From: Schizochytrium sp. TIO01
Lineage: Eukaryota; Sar; Bigyra; Thraustochytrida; Thraustochytriidae
Assembly: GCA_004764695.1 (NCBI GenBank)
Contig: SMSO01000037.1
Span: 1,224,247-1,288,246, forward strand
DNA length: 64,000 nucleotides
Reading direction: 5' to 3'
Positions 10,081 through 21,800 of this stretch are shown one piece after another. Below the pieces are notes generated by a model that had not been told where the DNA came from, did not search any database, and saw nothing but the letters and a program-made list of their open reading frames with translations. The position numbers and the translations under genes were made by a program. Each line of letters opens with the position of its first letter. The stretch's first letter is position 1.

Positions 10081-11155
10081 ATGGACTCTGGCTTAGATGA
10101 TTTACTTTCAGACGAAGGCTTTTCGTGTGGCGACGATAGGTTAAAGAATAACTCCAGGGCAGACACCTGGGCGTCAAAGCGACACGGCCAGGACAAACAC
10201 CAACCGAAACAAGACCGGTGGAAGGCTTGTGAGGTTGCTCGTGAAGAGTCCAGCAGCTATCGCCAGGTGTTTCGAAGTAGTGTCGAAAGCAAGGCATCTA
10301 GCTCACGAGACCGCAATGATGCTGATGACGTAGACTCACTTCTTCGTGATTTGCAACTCGACGATGATGATCATGATGCTCAAGCGGTTTCACGTGGAAC
10401 GGGGCGGTTTATGAAAAACAGCTCTCAGCGCCACAGGGAACTTTCTCCTGCAGATGATGATAATGATTGTGATGACGTATTCTCAAGCACCTCTGTGTAA
10501 GTTTAGCTAGGTTGTTAAATGATCTGTAAGACTTCGAATGTATTGTCTAACTATGGCTGGTGTCTATTTTTGGATTTTTATTCTTTAACGTGGTTGATTG
10601 GTCTCAACAGTTTCACTGTTCTAGGAGGTGAAGATGCGCGTACTGGAAAGCAGGGCTCTTTGGCTCGGAAGATTGCAACCTCAGATCTTCACTGTGTTCA
10701 ATGCGATATGGCAGTGAATCGTTGGACTGGTAAAGCTTGGGCCAGCGATGCTGACTATATGTTCTTTCGTAATACAGCGCCTGATAGAGTACGTTAATAT
10801 TGTCAAAACAATTATACTCTCTCGTTGTAGGGAGATAAAGATGTACAGTACTAACTGAGAAAGAGTTGAGCTTGTGCAGTATAAAATGGCCTCTATGCTT
10901 GTGCCTCGGAAAGGTAGTTCTGCGTATGCATGTCAGTGCTCCTGGATTGCTGTTAATGATTTTGTCCAAATTCGTATCGGTAAGTTTCCTTATCCTCAAA
11001 GGATTTTTGTCCATGTATTCTAATTTACTTTCTGAACGCACTTGCTTACTTACGATTCTCCTCCCTGCACCACTATTTGGTGATTTATTTTGTATAATAC
11101 TAAATGTAAAGGCCAGCGTGTAAAGGGCAAAACCCTTAAATGGACACCTGCTTGA
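10081..11155 (+). CDS. CFAP418: CFAP418 / C8orf37 orthologue, 245 aa, four exons
   Basis: Exons 10081..10496, 10611..10788, 10880..10979 and 11112..11155 give 246 codons with stop, in frame at all three joins. Donors are GTAAGT, GTACGT and GTAAGT; acceptors are CAACAG, GTGCAG and TGTAAAG; introns are 114, 91 and 132 nt. The N-terminal half is acidic and disordered, starting MDSGLDDLLSDEGF. The conserved C-terminal domain is diagnostic: HCVQCDMAVNRWTGKAW, then DYMFFRNTAPD, then KGSSAYACQCSWIAVND, ending near LKW. These match the human retinal-ciliopathy protein (about 207 aa; CxxC, DYLFFRN, RAYACQCSW). The family acts at ciliary bases and photoreceptor discs, which suggests a flagellated stage. 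Exon 4 is the least certain piece. Confidence 0.9.
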
Positions 11156-11673
11156 TCTTTACTAGGCTTGCGGGTCCTTCACTAAGGTCTGAGCAACTTT
11201 GCAGTGGTTTAGACACGAGTTTTTTGCTGGTGAAATCAACCCGACGAGAGTATGCCCATGCTTACAAACCCAATAAATCGCATTGATAAACCTACACATT
11301 TGCAATCTTCTATTAGGCATACAAGGCAACCCCGTTTCAGTCATTCTTAAATTGTAAGAAGTATTTTATCTATACTCTCTTTTTGCTTCTTGGAGAGAGG
11401 ATGTCAAAGATGCTATCGTCAGCCTTTGTTCTAAAATTATTATTTTCTCACATGGCCAGTAGACAAAGTAGCGAGTTAAATGAATGAAGAATAATTATCT
11501 TTTAATTATCTAGATGCTTGCACAACAGAATGCGCATGGTATTAGAACTTAATAAGCACTATGCGAAACAAGGTGTCTTATTTCGCTACCTGTTCTGGTC
11601 TATAATTGTAACTTTCGAGCCAGCAATATCTTCGTGAATGGCTGATTCGGTCTGAAACCGCCTTGTTTTCTAT
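11156..11673. other. Convergent intergenic region, CFAP418 / MAPEG
   Basis: AT-rich 3'-3' spacer of 518 bp. A minus-strand frame at 11162-11344 contains WVCKHGH, which resembles the C-terminus of CFAP418 proteins, but it is on the wrong strand and is taken as chance. Confidence 0.5.
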
Positions 11674-12129
11674 TTACAGATGAGGGTAACAGATGTTGTA
11701 GGCGAAGGTGAGCATTCCACCAACAGCCGTGAACCACGCGAGCGAGCGGAAGGGCTGGAGGCCCCAGATGTAGCAAGGGGTGTAGAGTGTGCGACCAGCC
11801 ACAAAGGCGGTGACTGCGGTGGCATGAATCTTCGGGTCGTAGCCGACCAAAAGCGAGAGGGCCATGAGTGCAAGTCCGAGAGGGAGTGTCTCGAAATCGT
11901 TGCGCAGGGCGTTGCTCCAGCGCGTCCAAGACTCAGTGGTTTCATTTGAAAGCGTCTGCTCCTTCTTTGAGATAGCGCTGCTAATATTGCGATCCTCCGC
12001 AGGGTGACCACCACGTTCAAGGTTCGAAAGGAGCGAACCGAAGGTCACGCCAACGTAGCGCAGCGTCAACACGCCAAGGCCAAGGGCCGTGCTCCGGAGA
12101 GCAGCCGCATCCACGATCACTTGAAGCAT
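11674..12129 (-). CDS. MAPEG-family membrane protein, 151 aa
   Basis: MAPEG proteins (microsomal GST, leukotriene-C4 synthase, FLAP and bacterial relatives) are small four-helix membrane proteins. Length fits exactly. The signature region RWSNALRNDFETLPLGLAL contains the Asn/Glu pair following the first loop. It is followed by hydrophobic helix 2, AGRTLYTPCYIWGLQPFRS with the family's R-x-(L/Y)-Y and helix 3-4 turn, and a last helix ending at CYPHL. The N-terminal helix (residues ~8-35) is hydrophobic. The start is the ATG at 12129. Glutathione transferase or peroxidase activity is plausible but cannot be decided from sequence. Confidence 0.85.
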   Translation of the reverse strand: MLQVIVDAAALRSTALGLGVLTLRYVGVTFGSLLSNLERGGHPAEDRNISSAISKKEQTLSNETTESWTRWSNALRNDFETLPLGLALMALSLLVGYDPKIHATAVTAFVAGRTLYTPCYIWGLQPFRSLAWFTAVGGMLTFAYNICYPHL

Positions 12130-13905
12130 TTTATTCTCTGTACCTCTACTTTATACTATTGCAACCTTCTTCTCCTTGTCGGGCTCAAAGAGTACTATGT
12201 CTTTTCGCCAGATATCGAGTTATGGATTTGCCTTGCCTTGCAATCAAGACCTTCTCTAGCGCCTCAGAGCTATCGGACAACCAGGACTCGCTCCCGACAC
12301 ATTAGCCTGTAGTAGTGAAAACCCGAGACCATATTCCTGGTACGCGCACAGCTAGGAACCCTCCTGCGCCTCAGCGGCGGAGAGTCCCAGACCTTTGGAT
12401 CTCTTCGAGTTCGCGGGGTCCCAAACGCCTATTCCTCCTGGTTTCTCCGAGTTCGCATCTCAGGTCCAACAGGGATTCGCCGCTGTCCAAGCAAGCTCCG
12501 TATTCTTCAAGTCTGCGAGCAGCACCGAAACGTTCGATGATCGATCATCCCCGCGACCTCGAGAAGCAGCTCCAGCTGCCTCGCTTACAGGCAGCCGGCT
12601 GGCTTGCTGTCCTTGGCGGTCGCCGCCGCCAGCTTGATGCTCGTGATGCCCTCACGCTCTTGAGCCTCGGATGGCGCTCGCTCTAAAATGGTATGTACGA
12701 AGGAAGATCTCAGAGGATCTCGAGGATCTCGAGGTCGACCTTGACCTCGAACTTGCCGACTGATAAAACAATAAATAATTCACTCTTCTATAGAAGGCAC
12801 GAAATGGAGCTCCAATGAAGTGGCTGCCTGTATCGTGCAGTGCTTGTTTGCTTGCGTGCTGGAGCAGAGCAGAGCTGCAGCTTTGCACACGGGGTTCGAA
12901 GAGGGCGCTCTCAGGCGAGTTTTCTTTGGCGAACTTCGACAGTTCCTGCGGATTCTGCAATTCTCATTGTGCCTCAAAACCACTTTTATACGGCATTTGC
13001 AATGAGATTAAATTAAAAACAAATTTTAAAAAAATAAAAATAAAAATAAAAGAATTACTCGAATTACATTTCTTTTAGCCAATTAGTTGGAAAGTAGTAT
13101 ATGATAGAACTTGAAAGTGAAAGCTCAACTTAGTTTTCTTTCCTTTCTAACAAAGATTAAATAAATGATTCCTTTTGGTAGTACCCTAAGTACCAGAAAT
13201 TTTACACAGCTTGAGAAACAGATTTTATTTACTAGATCCGCTTTCTTTTCATTGCTGATTTGGTATCTATCTCTGTCAAGGTTTGGGCTCAATTCGGTTG
13301 GGGTGCTCACTCTGAGGCGAACGCTTCGTGTGTAAGCTGCAAGGATTGTCATGCCAATCATGGCTTTGCTCCCGAGTTTTCCCAGCTTCTTATGGGCAAG
13401 AACGTGTAAGAAGATTTGTTTTGACTTCTTTAAAGTAGTTTCAATATTGAAACACATTATTATTATTTTACTTTTTACTTTTTTACTTTTTTCGCTCCAT
13501 CTTCAACTTTCGAAGGCTGAAGCTTTGGACACCTCGAGGCTCTGGCAGAGCTCGCCCAAGCAGAACTTGACGGCACGGCCTCAAAACCCCAACTCCAAGC
13601 AGCCATGTCCACGCTGCCATGCCGGCGCGTGAAGCCCTTCGAAGAGGGTTTTCGATGAACCCGCCTAGAAGCTAGCTAGCTAGCTAGGTGCTTATAACTT
13701 CGAAGATGGTAGAGAGAAGAGATTGACAGGAGCATTCTGCAGATCAGCTCGGCGGAACGCGACGCCAAAGAAGACCTGCACAAGATCGAAAGACCTTTGG
13801 AAGGTCTCTTGACGCGTGCAGAAACGCTGTAACTATTCAAAGCTGCTACAGAAGAAGTGCAATTTAGCGGTTCTACTGTGATTTGGGCCGCGTTCCTTCT
13901 CTCCC
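12130..13905. other. Intergenic region, MAPEG / DUF1697
   Basis: 1.8 kb with no gene I can support. It holds a short GAGGATCTC-type direct repeat at about 12710-12740 running into a GACCTCGA/TCGAGGTC inverted pair, an A-rich stretch near 13010-13060, and four tandem TAGC units at about 13671-13687. A 12315-12686 frame is R/S rich, matches no family I know, and overlaps another frame of equal quality, so none is called. Confidence 0.5.
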
Positions 13906-14817
13906 ATGGCACGAACAAGGTCCCAAAAGGCTAACGAAGGTGGAGCTGCCGCTGACGCCGCTGCTGCAGCTGCTGCAGCGAAGGAGATTAGCGAGAAGGG
14001 TGCCAAAAGACCAGCTCGAGAGTCTACTTCGTCATCAAAGAGAAAATCTCAGAAAACTGGTATTGAAAAGGATGCACAAGAAGGCACTCTGAGCAAGAAA
14101 CAAGAAACTGCTGAAGCCCAACCAAAAAGCTCGACTGCATCGAGCAAGGGCCGTGCATCTTCAAAGGTAGGAAAAGAGAATCCCCAGCCTTCGATTGAAG
14201 AACCTGCGTCTTCAAAAGACACCCTTGACTCGCAAGCTTCTTCAATCAGCGAGAGTGCTGATTTGAAGAAGATGCAGGTTCCACGCGATTACGTTGCGTT
14301 TCTGAGAGGGATCAATGTAAGCGGCGCGAGACCTGTGCCAATGGCCAAGCTGAGACAAGTTCTTGAGGAGGTGCCGGGTCTAAGCAAGATCTCAACGTTG
14401 TTGCAAACTGGAAATGTCAAGTTTACCACAGATCAAGACCCCATCCAGATCCAGCAAACTCTTGTTGATGTGATTGAGGAGAATTTCGGATTTGAGGTCC
14501 CAGTTATGGTGCGCAGTGTTACAGACTTGAAAAAGTGTTACGAGAAGAACCCCTTTTTAAAAGAGGCTGAACAGGACTATCGAAAAGTTCATTTTGCTCT
14601 GTGCCAAGATACCCCCAATGCCGAGCTTGTCGCCGCTGTCAAGGCGCTCGCCCCCTACCCGCAGGATGAGCAGTTATGCTTTGCTGGAGACTGCATTTAT
14701 CTGCACACACCGAATGGATATGGGCGCGCCAAGGTGAACAACAATTATTTAGAAAAAAAGCTGGATGTAGAGATCACCTGCCGCAATTCTAAAACAATAG
14801 CGAGCTTAATCTCTTGA
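13906..14817 (+). CDS. DUF1697 domain protein with disordered N-terminus, 303 aa
   Basis: ATG at 13906 (MARTRSQKANEG). The first ~125 residues are low-complexity (poly-Ala at 15-25, then K/S/E rich), possibly a nuclear or DNA-binding tail since it is rich in basic SSKRKSQK-like motifs. Residues ~127-303 match the DUF1697 family, otherwise mostly bacterial: DYVAFLRGINVSGARPVPM, then LLQTGNVKF, VPVMVRSVTDL and a C-terminal YGRAKVNNNYLEKKL followed by TCRNSKTIASLI. Bacterial DUF1697 proteins are ~180 aa, so the eukaryotic N-terminal tail is extra. Molecular function of the family is unknown; a bacterial origin is possible but not tested. Confidence 0.88.
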   Translation: MARTRSQKANEGGAAADAAAAAAAAKEISEKGAKRPARESTSSSKRKSQKTGIEKDAQEGTLSKKQETAEAQPKSSTASSKGRASSKVGKENPQPSIEEPASSKDTLDSQASSISESADLKKMQVPRDYVAFLRGINVSGARPVPMAKLRQVLEEVPGLSKISTLLQTGNVKFTTDQDPIQIQQTLVDVIEENFGFEVPVMVRSVTDLKKCYEKNPFLKEAEQDYRKVHFALCQDTPNAELVAAVKALAPYPQDEQLCFAGDCIYLHTPNGYGRAKVNNNYLEKKLDVEITCRNSKTIASLIS

Positions 14818-16983
14818 CAACCTAAGTCAACAGAAGATCATTTCATTACCTGGGCCTTGAAACAATTACATTTCAACATCTACCTATATCTATGTTTTAT
14901 TTCTAGGCTCGGCGTATCTTAGCTTCGCCGCATGGTCTCTCGCGGTCGCTAAATAGAGTTCTTTAAGAATTTATCGTAAGTAGGTTATTTTTTGTTTTGT
15001 TTACTGGGCGGAGGGATTTAGGATATAGCTAGAAAATGTTGTTGGGTGTGATTTTACTATTCCTGCCTCGTTTAAGCTGCGAATGGGCACATTATAGTTT
15101 TTGATAAATTTCCGGAAAATGTCTAAATGCAAATTATGAGAAGGTTCAGTTTCACATCCTGTTGTCCAACAGCAAATATGAGTCAATCTATGCAGATTTT
15201 TTTTGTTGAGCTCTAAAGCCGTGCCCGGAAAACCATCTGTGTTGACCGTCGAATTGTTTCGTTTACTTTCACAAGTAAAGCTTGCCTCGAAGTCAGACCT
15301 TGAGTTCTTCATGAGCTGCGCATTTCCCTCTCTAAGACTATGACTAGGCTGCAAACAGCAAGCCATAGAGCTTGCTTAAGAGCTTAATAGCACGACTATA
15401 ATCGTGAACTACGGCTTCGCTCAGGCGTTGTCATACTGGGCAAACTCTCGCATAGAAACTAGAACAGTCCAGGAATGAGCAGCAATATTCTTCATTTCCT
15501 AGCAGCATGTGGGTTGATATCATAAGGATTTTCAAGAACACAACAGCATCGAGTCTGTCTTTGCGTGCCTTCGATGCTGCCTGTGTTAATTTAGAAAACA
15601 GCCTCGAGGAAGACTTTAAGAATGCTCTTATAGCACACAGAAAATGTCCGACATTTGTTGCGCAGCACGAGGACATTCCGGTGGAAATTTGTATTTTGTA
15701 AACCCGCTGCGTATACTCTATCCCACTTGAGACACAGCAGCGGCTGTGGCGAACGACTCAAGCATGGACAAAGGAGCCAAAATTCTAAAAGTCTTTAAAC
15801 AAACGGGCTAGAATAATAGAGGTTTCTCCAATTAGTGCAGGCATCTTTGCAGTACTCGCTAATGAGCAACCATTTACAAATAGCTTAGGTAGACCAAATA
15901 TGTCGCGTGTGCTCCCGCCAGCCCGAAGAAGAGTTCTGTGATAGCAGAACCCAAGCGTCCTGACCCAGTCAACCAAATCAACGCTTTGCTACCGCTCTTG
16001 ATGTTATAAAAGCTAGACCTGCCTGAATTCCTGTAAAAGAATTAAACTGAAACCTGCAATTGATAAAAATATTAATATGTTTTTGGCAAAGCCTTGCTTT
16101 AGAACAGGATCTAGCTGCACCACTTCGAAGTCGCTGGAAAAGGTCAAACCAAATCCAGAGAACTCTCCAAGGCCTAGGTTCCGCTTGACATGAGTTCTCA
16201 ACGTCTCAATTTCCTCTTGACAGAACGAGCTGCTAAGCCAATCTAGCAACCTGAGGGGCTCGGAGGAAATCAGCCCTGCAAATAAATGGTTTCCTTTCGT
16301 TCCATCAATCACCTCCTCATTATGTAGAGCTGCACATGCTACCTATAGCATGCTACCTAGAACACTAGGAGTGCCTGTAGGTGCCTGTTTTCATCTTTTC
16401 TGTTGCTTCATGAATATGGGTTCATTTCTGCTTATTCTCTTTGGAGAGTTGGAAAAGGGCACAAAAGAAACGGCATCCTTCTCTTCGTCCCTTTCTATTC
16501 AGCATTAGCTTCAACTCCAACTTCAACTCCAACTTCGACTCGGACTTACAAATTCATTCTACAAATGAATCCTAAAGATGATGAAAGATCACTTAAATGA
16601 AAAAGAACAACAATAACACAGTAACATAATGGTCATCGTTATCGTCATAACAATAAATAAAAAGACTTTTCATTCATTTCCTTTGAGTTCTTCTCTCTCA
16701 TTGAACAAAAAGCACAGCAGCAGCAGCTCTGCTAGAAGGTACCTATGCGACCGTAGGGACAGAAACCAATAGTTCAGGCATCCAATCCGAAGGCATTATT
16801 CCGAAGCGAATTTGGCGACGCCTCTTTGAGATGAAAGTGACTCGTTCTCGTTGCGATGCCGATGCTGCTGTTGAAGTTGAAGTTGCTGAAGAAGTCGAAG
16901 AATTTGTCGGCGGTGGTGGTCTTCAACTTCAAGTTATTTTATTTATTCAGGATTTTCCAATTCGCTTTGCTTTGCTTTGCTTT

Positions 16984-17006
16984 GGGTTGGGTTCGGTTGG
17001 GTTGGG
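16984..17006 (+). other. G-quadruplex-type sequence
   Basis: Four GGG runs separated by TT, TTCGGTT and TT within 23 nt fit the usual G3N1-7 pattern on the plus strand. It lies about 750 bp upstream of the DinB-like gene. It is not a telomere repeat (TTAGGG is expected in stramenopiles). Confidence 0.5.
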
Positions 17007-17312
17007 ACAGTGGAGCAGTTTCGAGATGGGCTCTCTCAATGGCGCTCGAGGTAAGCTGGCAGAAGACAACTGAGGCGGGTGAAAAGCTGAAGAAACACGC
17101 AGCAACGCCAACGCTGAGGACACCATAGACGCGCAGTGCTTACTCGCTTGCCTGCCAACTAGGCCGTTCTGGCGAGGAAATAGCAGGAGACTGAAGCGGT
17201 AAGTGCTGTGAGTGAAATTGATTCATCGTTTGTTTGTTTGTTTGTTTATTTAGTGCAAGTAAGAGGTCTCTAGCTAGGACTAAGGGAGGTAGCTTGGTAC
17301 TTACTGCACATG

Positions 17313-17346
<34 letters not shown>

Positions 17347-17406
17347 TGTATGTATGTATGTATGTATGTATGTATGTATGTATGTATGTATGTATGTATG
17401 TATGTG
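17313..17406 (+). repeat. (TATG)n microsatellite
   Basis: About 22 nearly perfect tandem TATG units, preceded by TGTATATATG and decaying into TGTGTGAG. A shorter (TTTG) run lies upstream at 17229-17249. It is non-coding. Confidence 0.97.
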
Positions 17407-17753
17407 TGAGTGGATGTATGCGATATTGAGATTGAGGTTGAGGTTAGCTTTGTGGTTTTCGTGATGGGGTTGGTGGGGGTGGTAGGTTTTGCTTCTTCGA
17501 TGGGCTGTTTGCGAACGCGTGGGCTTTATTTATTTTTGCTTCCCGATGCCATGATGTGATATTGGATATGGAATGGAAACAGTAATGATTTTTAATGATT
17601 TTTATTTTTAATAAAAATGATAACTTTTCACTTTAAATAGATTACTGTTTCTTTTTAGAGGTATCTGACAGTGCGAATGCGAGTGAACATGAAGTCGGGT
17701 TTGCTGCATGCAGATTAGAATCGCCTGAGTGAGTGGGGCCGCGTTGGTGCAAG

Positions 17754-18314
17754 ATGAGTCTTGTGGAGGCGTCGAGGCGCGTGCTGCTGCAGAAGCAGCT
17801 CCTGCTGAGCACAATGGAGAAGCTGGGCTGCTATGAGGCGTACACGCATAAATGCTCCGTGGTAGGCGCCTCGATTGGAGGACATGTGCGCCACGCACTG
17901 GACCACTACGACAGGGCTCTCGACGGAATTCTGGAGAAACGAGCGGCCACGAGTGTTGTAGACTACGACACAAGAATTCGTGGTGGGGATGTAGAAACTG
18001 ATTTGAGTGCTGCTATTGAGGCCATCATGGAGTGCAGCTTTAAGCATGGCCAGATTACGGAGGAGATGCTGACCAAGCCGCTCAAGGTCCAATTTAACCT
18101 TTCCGGATCCGACGAATCGAAGCATACTTTTGAGACAAACGCAGCACGGGAATTATGGTTCGCGGCGCACCATAGCATTCATCACCAGGCAATGATCAAG
18201 CTCATCATTCGCTGCCACGTCGAGAACGATATGCTTAAACAGGCGCTCCCTAAGGATTTTGGCATGGCGCCTTCCACTATCATTCACGCCAGTCACGCCA
18301 ACTTGGATAAGTAA
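17754..18314 (+). CDS. DinB-like (DinB/YfiT superfamily) protein, 186 aa
   Basis: ATG at 17754 (MSLVEASRR). The protein is an all-helical four-helix-bundle candidate. GASIGGHVRHALDHYDRAL (residues ~38-56) supplies the first histidine, and ARELWFAAHHSIHHQAMIKL (~131-150) supplies the HxxxH pair, together the typical three-His metal site of the DinB superfamily. The final PKDFGMAPSTI is also typical of the eukaryotic and bacterial members. Many DinB-fold enzymes are metal-dependent thiol transferases (mycothiol, bacillithiol), but the substrate here is unknown. Convergent with the OSCA-type channel gene. Confidence 0.82.
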   Translation: MSLVEASRRVLLQKQLLLSTMEKLGCYEAYTHKCSVVGASIGGHVRHALDHYDRALDGILEKRAATSVVDYDTRIRGGDVETDLSAAIEAIMECSFKHGQITEEMLTKPLKVQFNLSGSDESKHTFETNAARELWFAAHHSIHHQAMIKLIIRCHVENDMLKQALPKDFGMAPSTIIHASHANLDK

Positions 18315-18829
18315 ACGCTTCTTGACACTGGGTTCTTGAAGAATCGATGCTCGCATCCAACCGTCTTACCTGGAAGGCAGCGCGCCTGCCTCTCAGAAAA
18401 TAAAATATATTTTGTACGATGCCTTACTAGTCTGTTATCATTCAACTTCTCCTCAGTTCCTCTCTTGACCTTATTAGGTGTCTATCAATTTGATGTCTCT
18501 GCACAATGGCTTCGACGTTCTATATCACAGCTCTTTTGAATGTTCCTGGTGCCCTGGTGCGATTCTTGTCGAGAAATGGGCATCACTAGAAAATACTTTG
18601 TTTTCAGCATACTCGTCAAATGCAGAACAGTAAAATCTTCGGAACCGGAAGCTTGCAAAAAGCGCAGTCTTGATTTGCAGTCCCCATGTTGCAAGCGAAT
18701 CATAAAAGTTAAAACTTCGTTCTTCTCTTTTCTTTTTAAATTTTAGAATAAGCGTTCTAAACCTAAAGATACTGCTATCATTTCATTCACGCAGTTGAAT
18801 CATATTTTAAACATTTCAGATTGCACAGC
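18315..18829. other. Convergent intergenic region, DinB-like / OSCA
   Basis: 515 bp of 3'-3' spacer. Short frames on both strands have no recognisable content. Presumed 3' UTRs. Confidence 0.5.
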
Positions 18830-21800
18830 TTAAAAAGCAAATGAATCGTTCAGAGTTGGAGTAGTGTCACCCCATGCAGAAAGCGAACCATGACGCATCA
18901 ACCGATAGCTATCAGCATCACTTGATTCTGGTAGAAGCTTTGCAGGGGCTTTCAAGGAAGGGTGTTGAAACTCCACAGTAGATTTGGGCTTGCCATGAAT
19001 AATGTCGAGCTCAGACGCATCGCCAAGGGGAAGGAATCGGGACGGTCGTTCATACGCATTTTCGCAAAACAGCATAAACGATAACGTCAGAAAGACTAGG
19101 GGTATCATCATCGAGACCGATGTAGGAGACCCCTGGACACTGAAAATGCCAAGCATTACCAATTGGAAAATCACCACTGAAGTAATCAACGCCCGGAACA
19201 CATATGGAAACATAAGTCCTCCGCCTTCTCGCTCATGGGTATATACATACAAGAGCTGATTGCGGTAAACGAGGGTAGCCACGAGGAAAAAAATTAATGC
19301 CACAAAGGTCATAGGTGGACATATGACTGAGTAGCAAAGGCCAATAGAGAAACAAAGAGTAATATTCGAAATTGTGCGCTCAATATTGCCGCCTGGAGGA
19401 TGATCGATAGTAGACCAGCCACAGCAAGGTGTGCGACGGTCACGTGCAGTACGAGAACTGACAAACATACCGCGAAATACTGCTATACTGATGTCTGCAA
19501 CTCGCAAAAGCTCCAGCGTAAGCAGAAAAGTTCTTGTGACAAAGTATTGTAGAAAAAAAAGCTGGTTTGATGGTAGCGCGCGACCCATGAGACTTAGAAA
19601 CTCAATGGGCCGGTTAACAATAGAACTGAAATGCTGCGTCAGCCCACCGGCCACTGTATAAAACAAGAATACCTGGATCAATAAGAAGTAATAGTAAACC
19701 TGAAAAAACTCGATCTGAACCTCCGACATGAAGCGACGACGCTGGAGTGAAAGTACAAAGTTGATAATTGGAGGGACCAGCGTGTATAGGACCACCATCA
19801 TCATCGGGGTCAATTCTTGAAAAAGCATGATCCACTGACCGTGAATCGCAAGCCATTCCCGCAGACCAGGAATTACCTTTTGCAAATAGGTCAGATTTGT
19901 CAACGCAGCCAAAGAGGCTGTAATCGTACCGAACACGACCACGACAGCCGCAAGAATAGTTCTAATAAGCCAGGTGAAAAGTGCAAGAACAGGCAGGGGT
20001 AAACCAAGGTTTTCCCATAGCACATCCCGAACATCTGGTGCAACGGAAATGCTCATTTTCAGAGGGCGATCAATGGTAGATTGAGCCGCTGCCATTGCAG
20101 CCGTGAGAGATGAGAAAGTAATGAAGGCAGAAGTGCGCTCATTCTGATCTACTGCATACCGCAAGATATCATCAAGGCCAGCGTGTTCAAAAAGGTTTAC
20201 CTGACCATCATCCGACGTTGCATAACCACTAAAGCCATCATCATCATCAAGCATGTATTCACTTTCATCATCTCCTTCAGATGTAGCAGATGACAGACCC
20301 ATTTCAGAGTGTTTACGCTCAGCGAGAAGGGAGCGTAAAAGGGCATTCTGACCATCATCCCAAGGCACAGCTAGCGGAGTGACTGCGGCAGAGTGGCTAC
20401 TTCGACCTGACGAGCTTCGCGTCGCTGTTTCAATATCTGACAGAGGCGGGGGTCTACTTTCAACGCTTCGCCGGCGACGGAAATCAGGCTCGCCCGACGC
20501 CGCTACTTGTTGTTGCTGTTGCTGTTGCTGTTGCTGCATTGCGCGATTGGGCTGCTGAAAACCAGTCGCCCCCGAATACCCAACGTCTTGTACACCAGGT
20601 GAAGAGGCAGTCTCAGCGAATGCATTCTCCGAGCCTGCTGACGAGCGCTGACGCAGTTCGTTTAGGCCTGAGCTACTGTGACGCCGTGTGTAGTTATTGC
20701 TACGACGACTTTTTCGTTCTTGCTTCAAACGCAAACGAAACTGGTCTTGGACTACCTGCTGTGAAGGAATTACTACATTATTAATTGCATCCTCTTCAAT
20801 TCGTCGGCGTCGACGCTCTGCACGTTGCTGTAAGCGTTTGACACGCCGATTCCAAACCTTTAGTTCACGCTTGTAGGATTTGATGGAATCAATGTACATG
20901 CAAATATTAAAGTGGGCCATCAGCCAGAGGCAGTAGCTTCGCCTGCGTCCACGGCGCCCTGCCCGTGTTGCCGGTTGAGAAGATCGTGCACCTCCTTGAA
21001 GACTTCTACCATTGTTACGGTTAAAGGCATTCGAGTTGACTTGAGCACCAGAGTGCTCGTTCATATAACCTCCAGCCTGAAGGTCACGTTGCCAGTTTTC
21101 GAGGTACGCTCGCTCTTCATCAATGCTGTCGTGCAGACTAGCATTCGGAATAGTGCTAGGCTCTGAGCCTGTGGCGTTGCCGAAATTTTCTATGCCAACT
21201 GAGGTGACCGTATCAAGCTGCACAAAACTCTGGTCCTCCTCATCGTCATCTTCGTCATCTTCGTCATCATTGTCTTCGTCATCATGGTCTTCGTCATCAT
21301 CTTCTTCGTCTCCAGCCCGTCTATGATTTCTTCGCTCTTGGTTTTGTTGTTGAAAGCGATCCCTGCCTGAAGTATTACTCTCGTGGCCTGAATCGCTAGT
21401 TGCCTGTGTTGGCGTTTCATCAAAGGTCTGACCAGATCCTTCGGCATTGCCATCTTCCAATAAGGGATCTCCGTCTTCAAGCAATGCCTGGTCCAGAGCA
21501 ACCTCAACTGTGTCCTCACGTTCAAATACCTGGTAAAAGACACCTAAGGGTGCCATGCGCTGGCGAATCTGACCGCACATCCACGGAAAGTACAAGCGCC
21601 AAGGGCGCTTGCCAGTGTTGTCATAAGTGTAAAGAGCACGTTCAAGGTTCGCAACAGCGTCCAAGCGTTTGCGAATTGCGTAATTGAGCATTGGATCGCT
21701 CTCCACAACATTCGCGGTGAGCACACGATTACCAAAGATTTTTCGGAAGTAGTGTAAAAGCGCTGGGCGACTACAAAGTGCCTTAGGGATACGTTCCACA

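Larger units (their letters stand above)
14818..17753. other. Long intergenic region, DUF1697 / DinB-like
   Basis: 2.9 kb without a supportable gene. Between 15001 and 16312 several minus-strand frames of 60-120 codons follow one another without clear splice joins, and a plus frame lies at 15507-15701; none resembles a family I know, so they may be chance or a decayed gene. From 16500 to 16940 there are CTTCAACTCCAA and GTTGAAGTTGAA simple repeats of opposite sense. A G-run cluster lies at 16984-17006 and a tetranucleotide microsatellite at 17313-17406. Confidence 0.5.

Noticed and set aside
11162-11344. Minus-strand frame with WVCKHGH, reminiscent of the CFAP418 C-terminus
   Set aside because: It is on the opposite strand to the gene and no splice path reaches it. 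The plus-strand exon ending LKWTPA fits better.
12315-12686. R/S-rich 123-codon frame
   Set aside because: An alternative frame of similar quality overlaps it, it matches no family, and it sits in composition-biased DNA.
16984-17006. G-rich GGGTTGGG tract read as an internal telomere remnant
   Set aside because: The unit is not TTAGGG and the run is too short; it is only reported as a G-quadruplex-type sequence.
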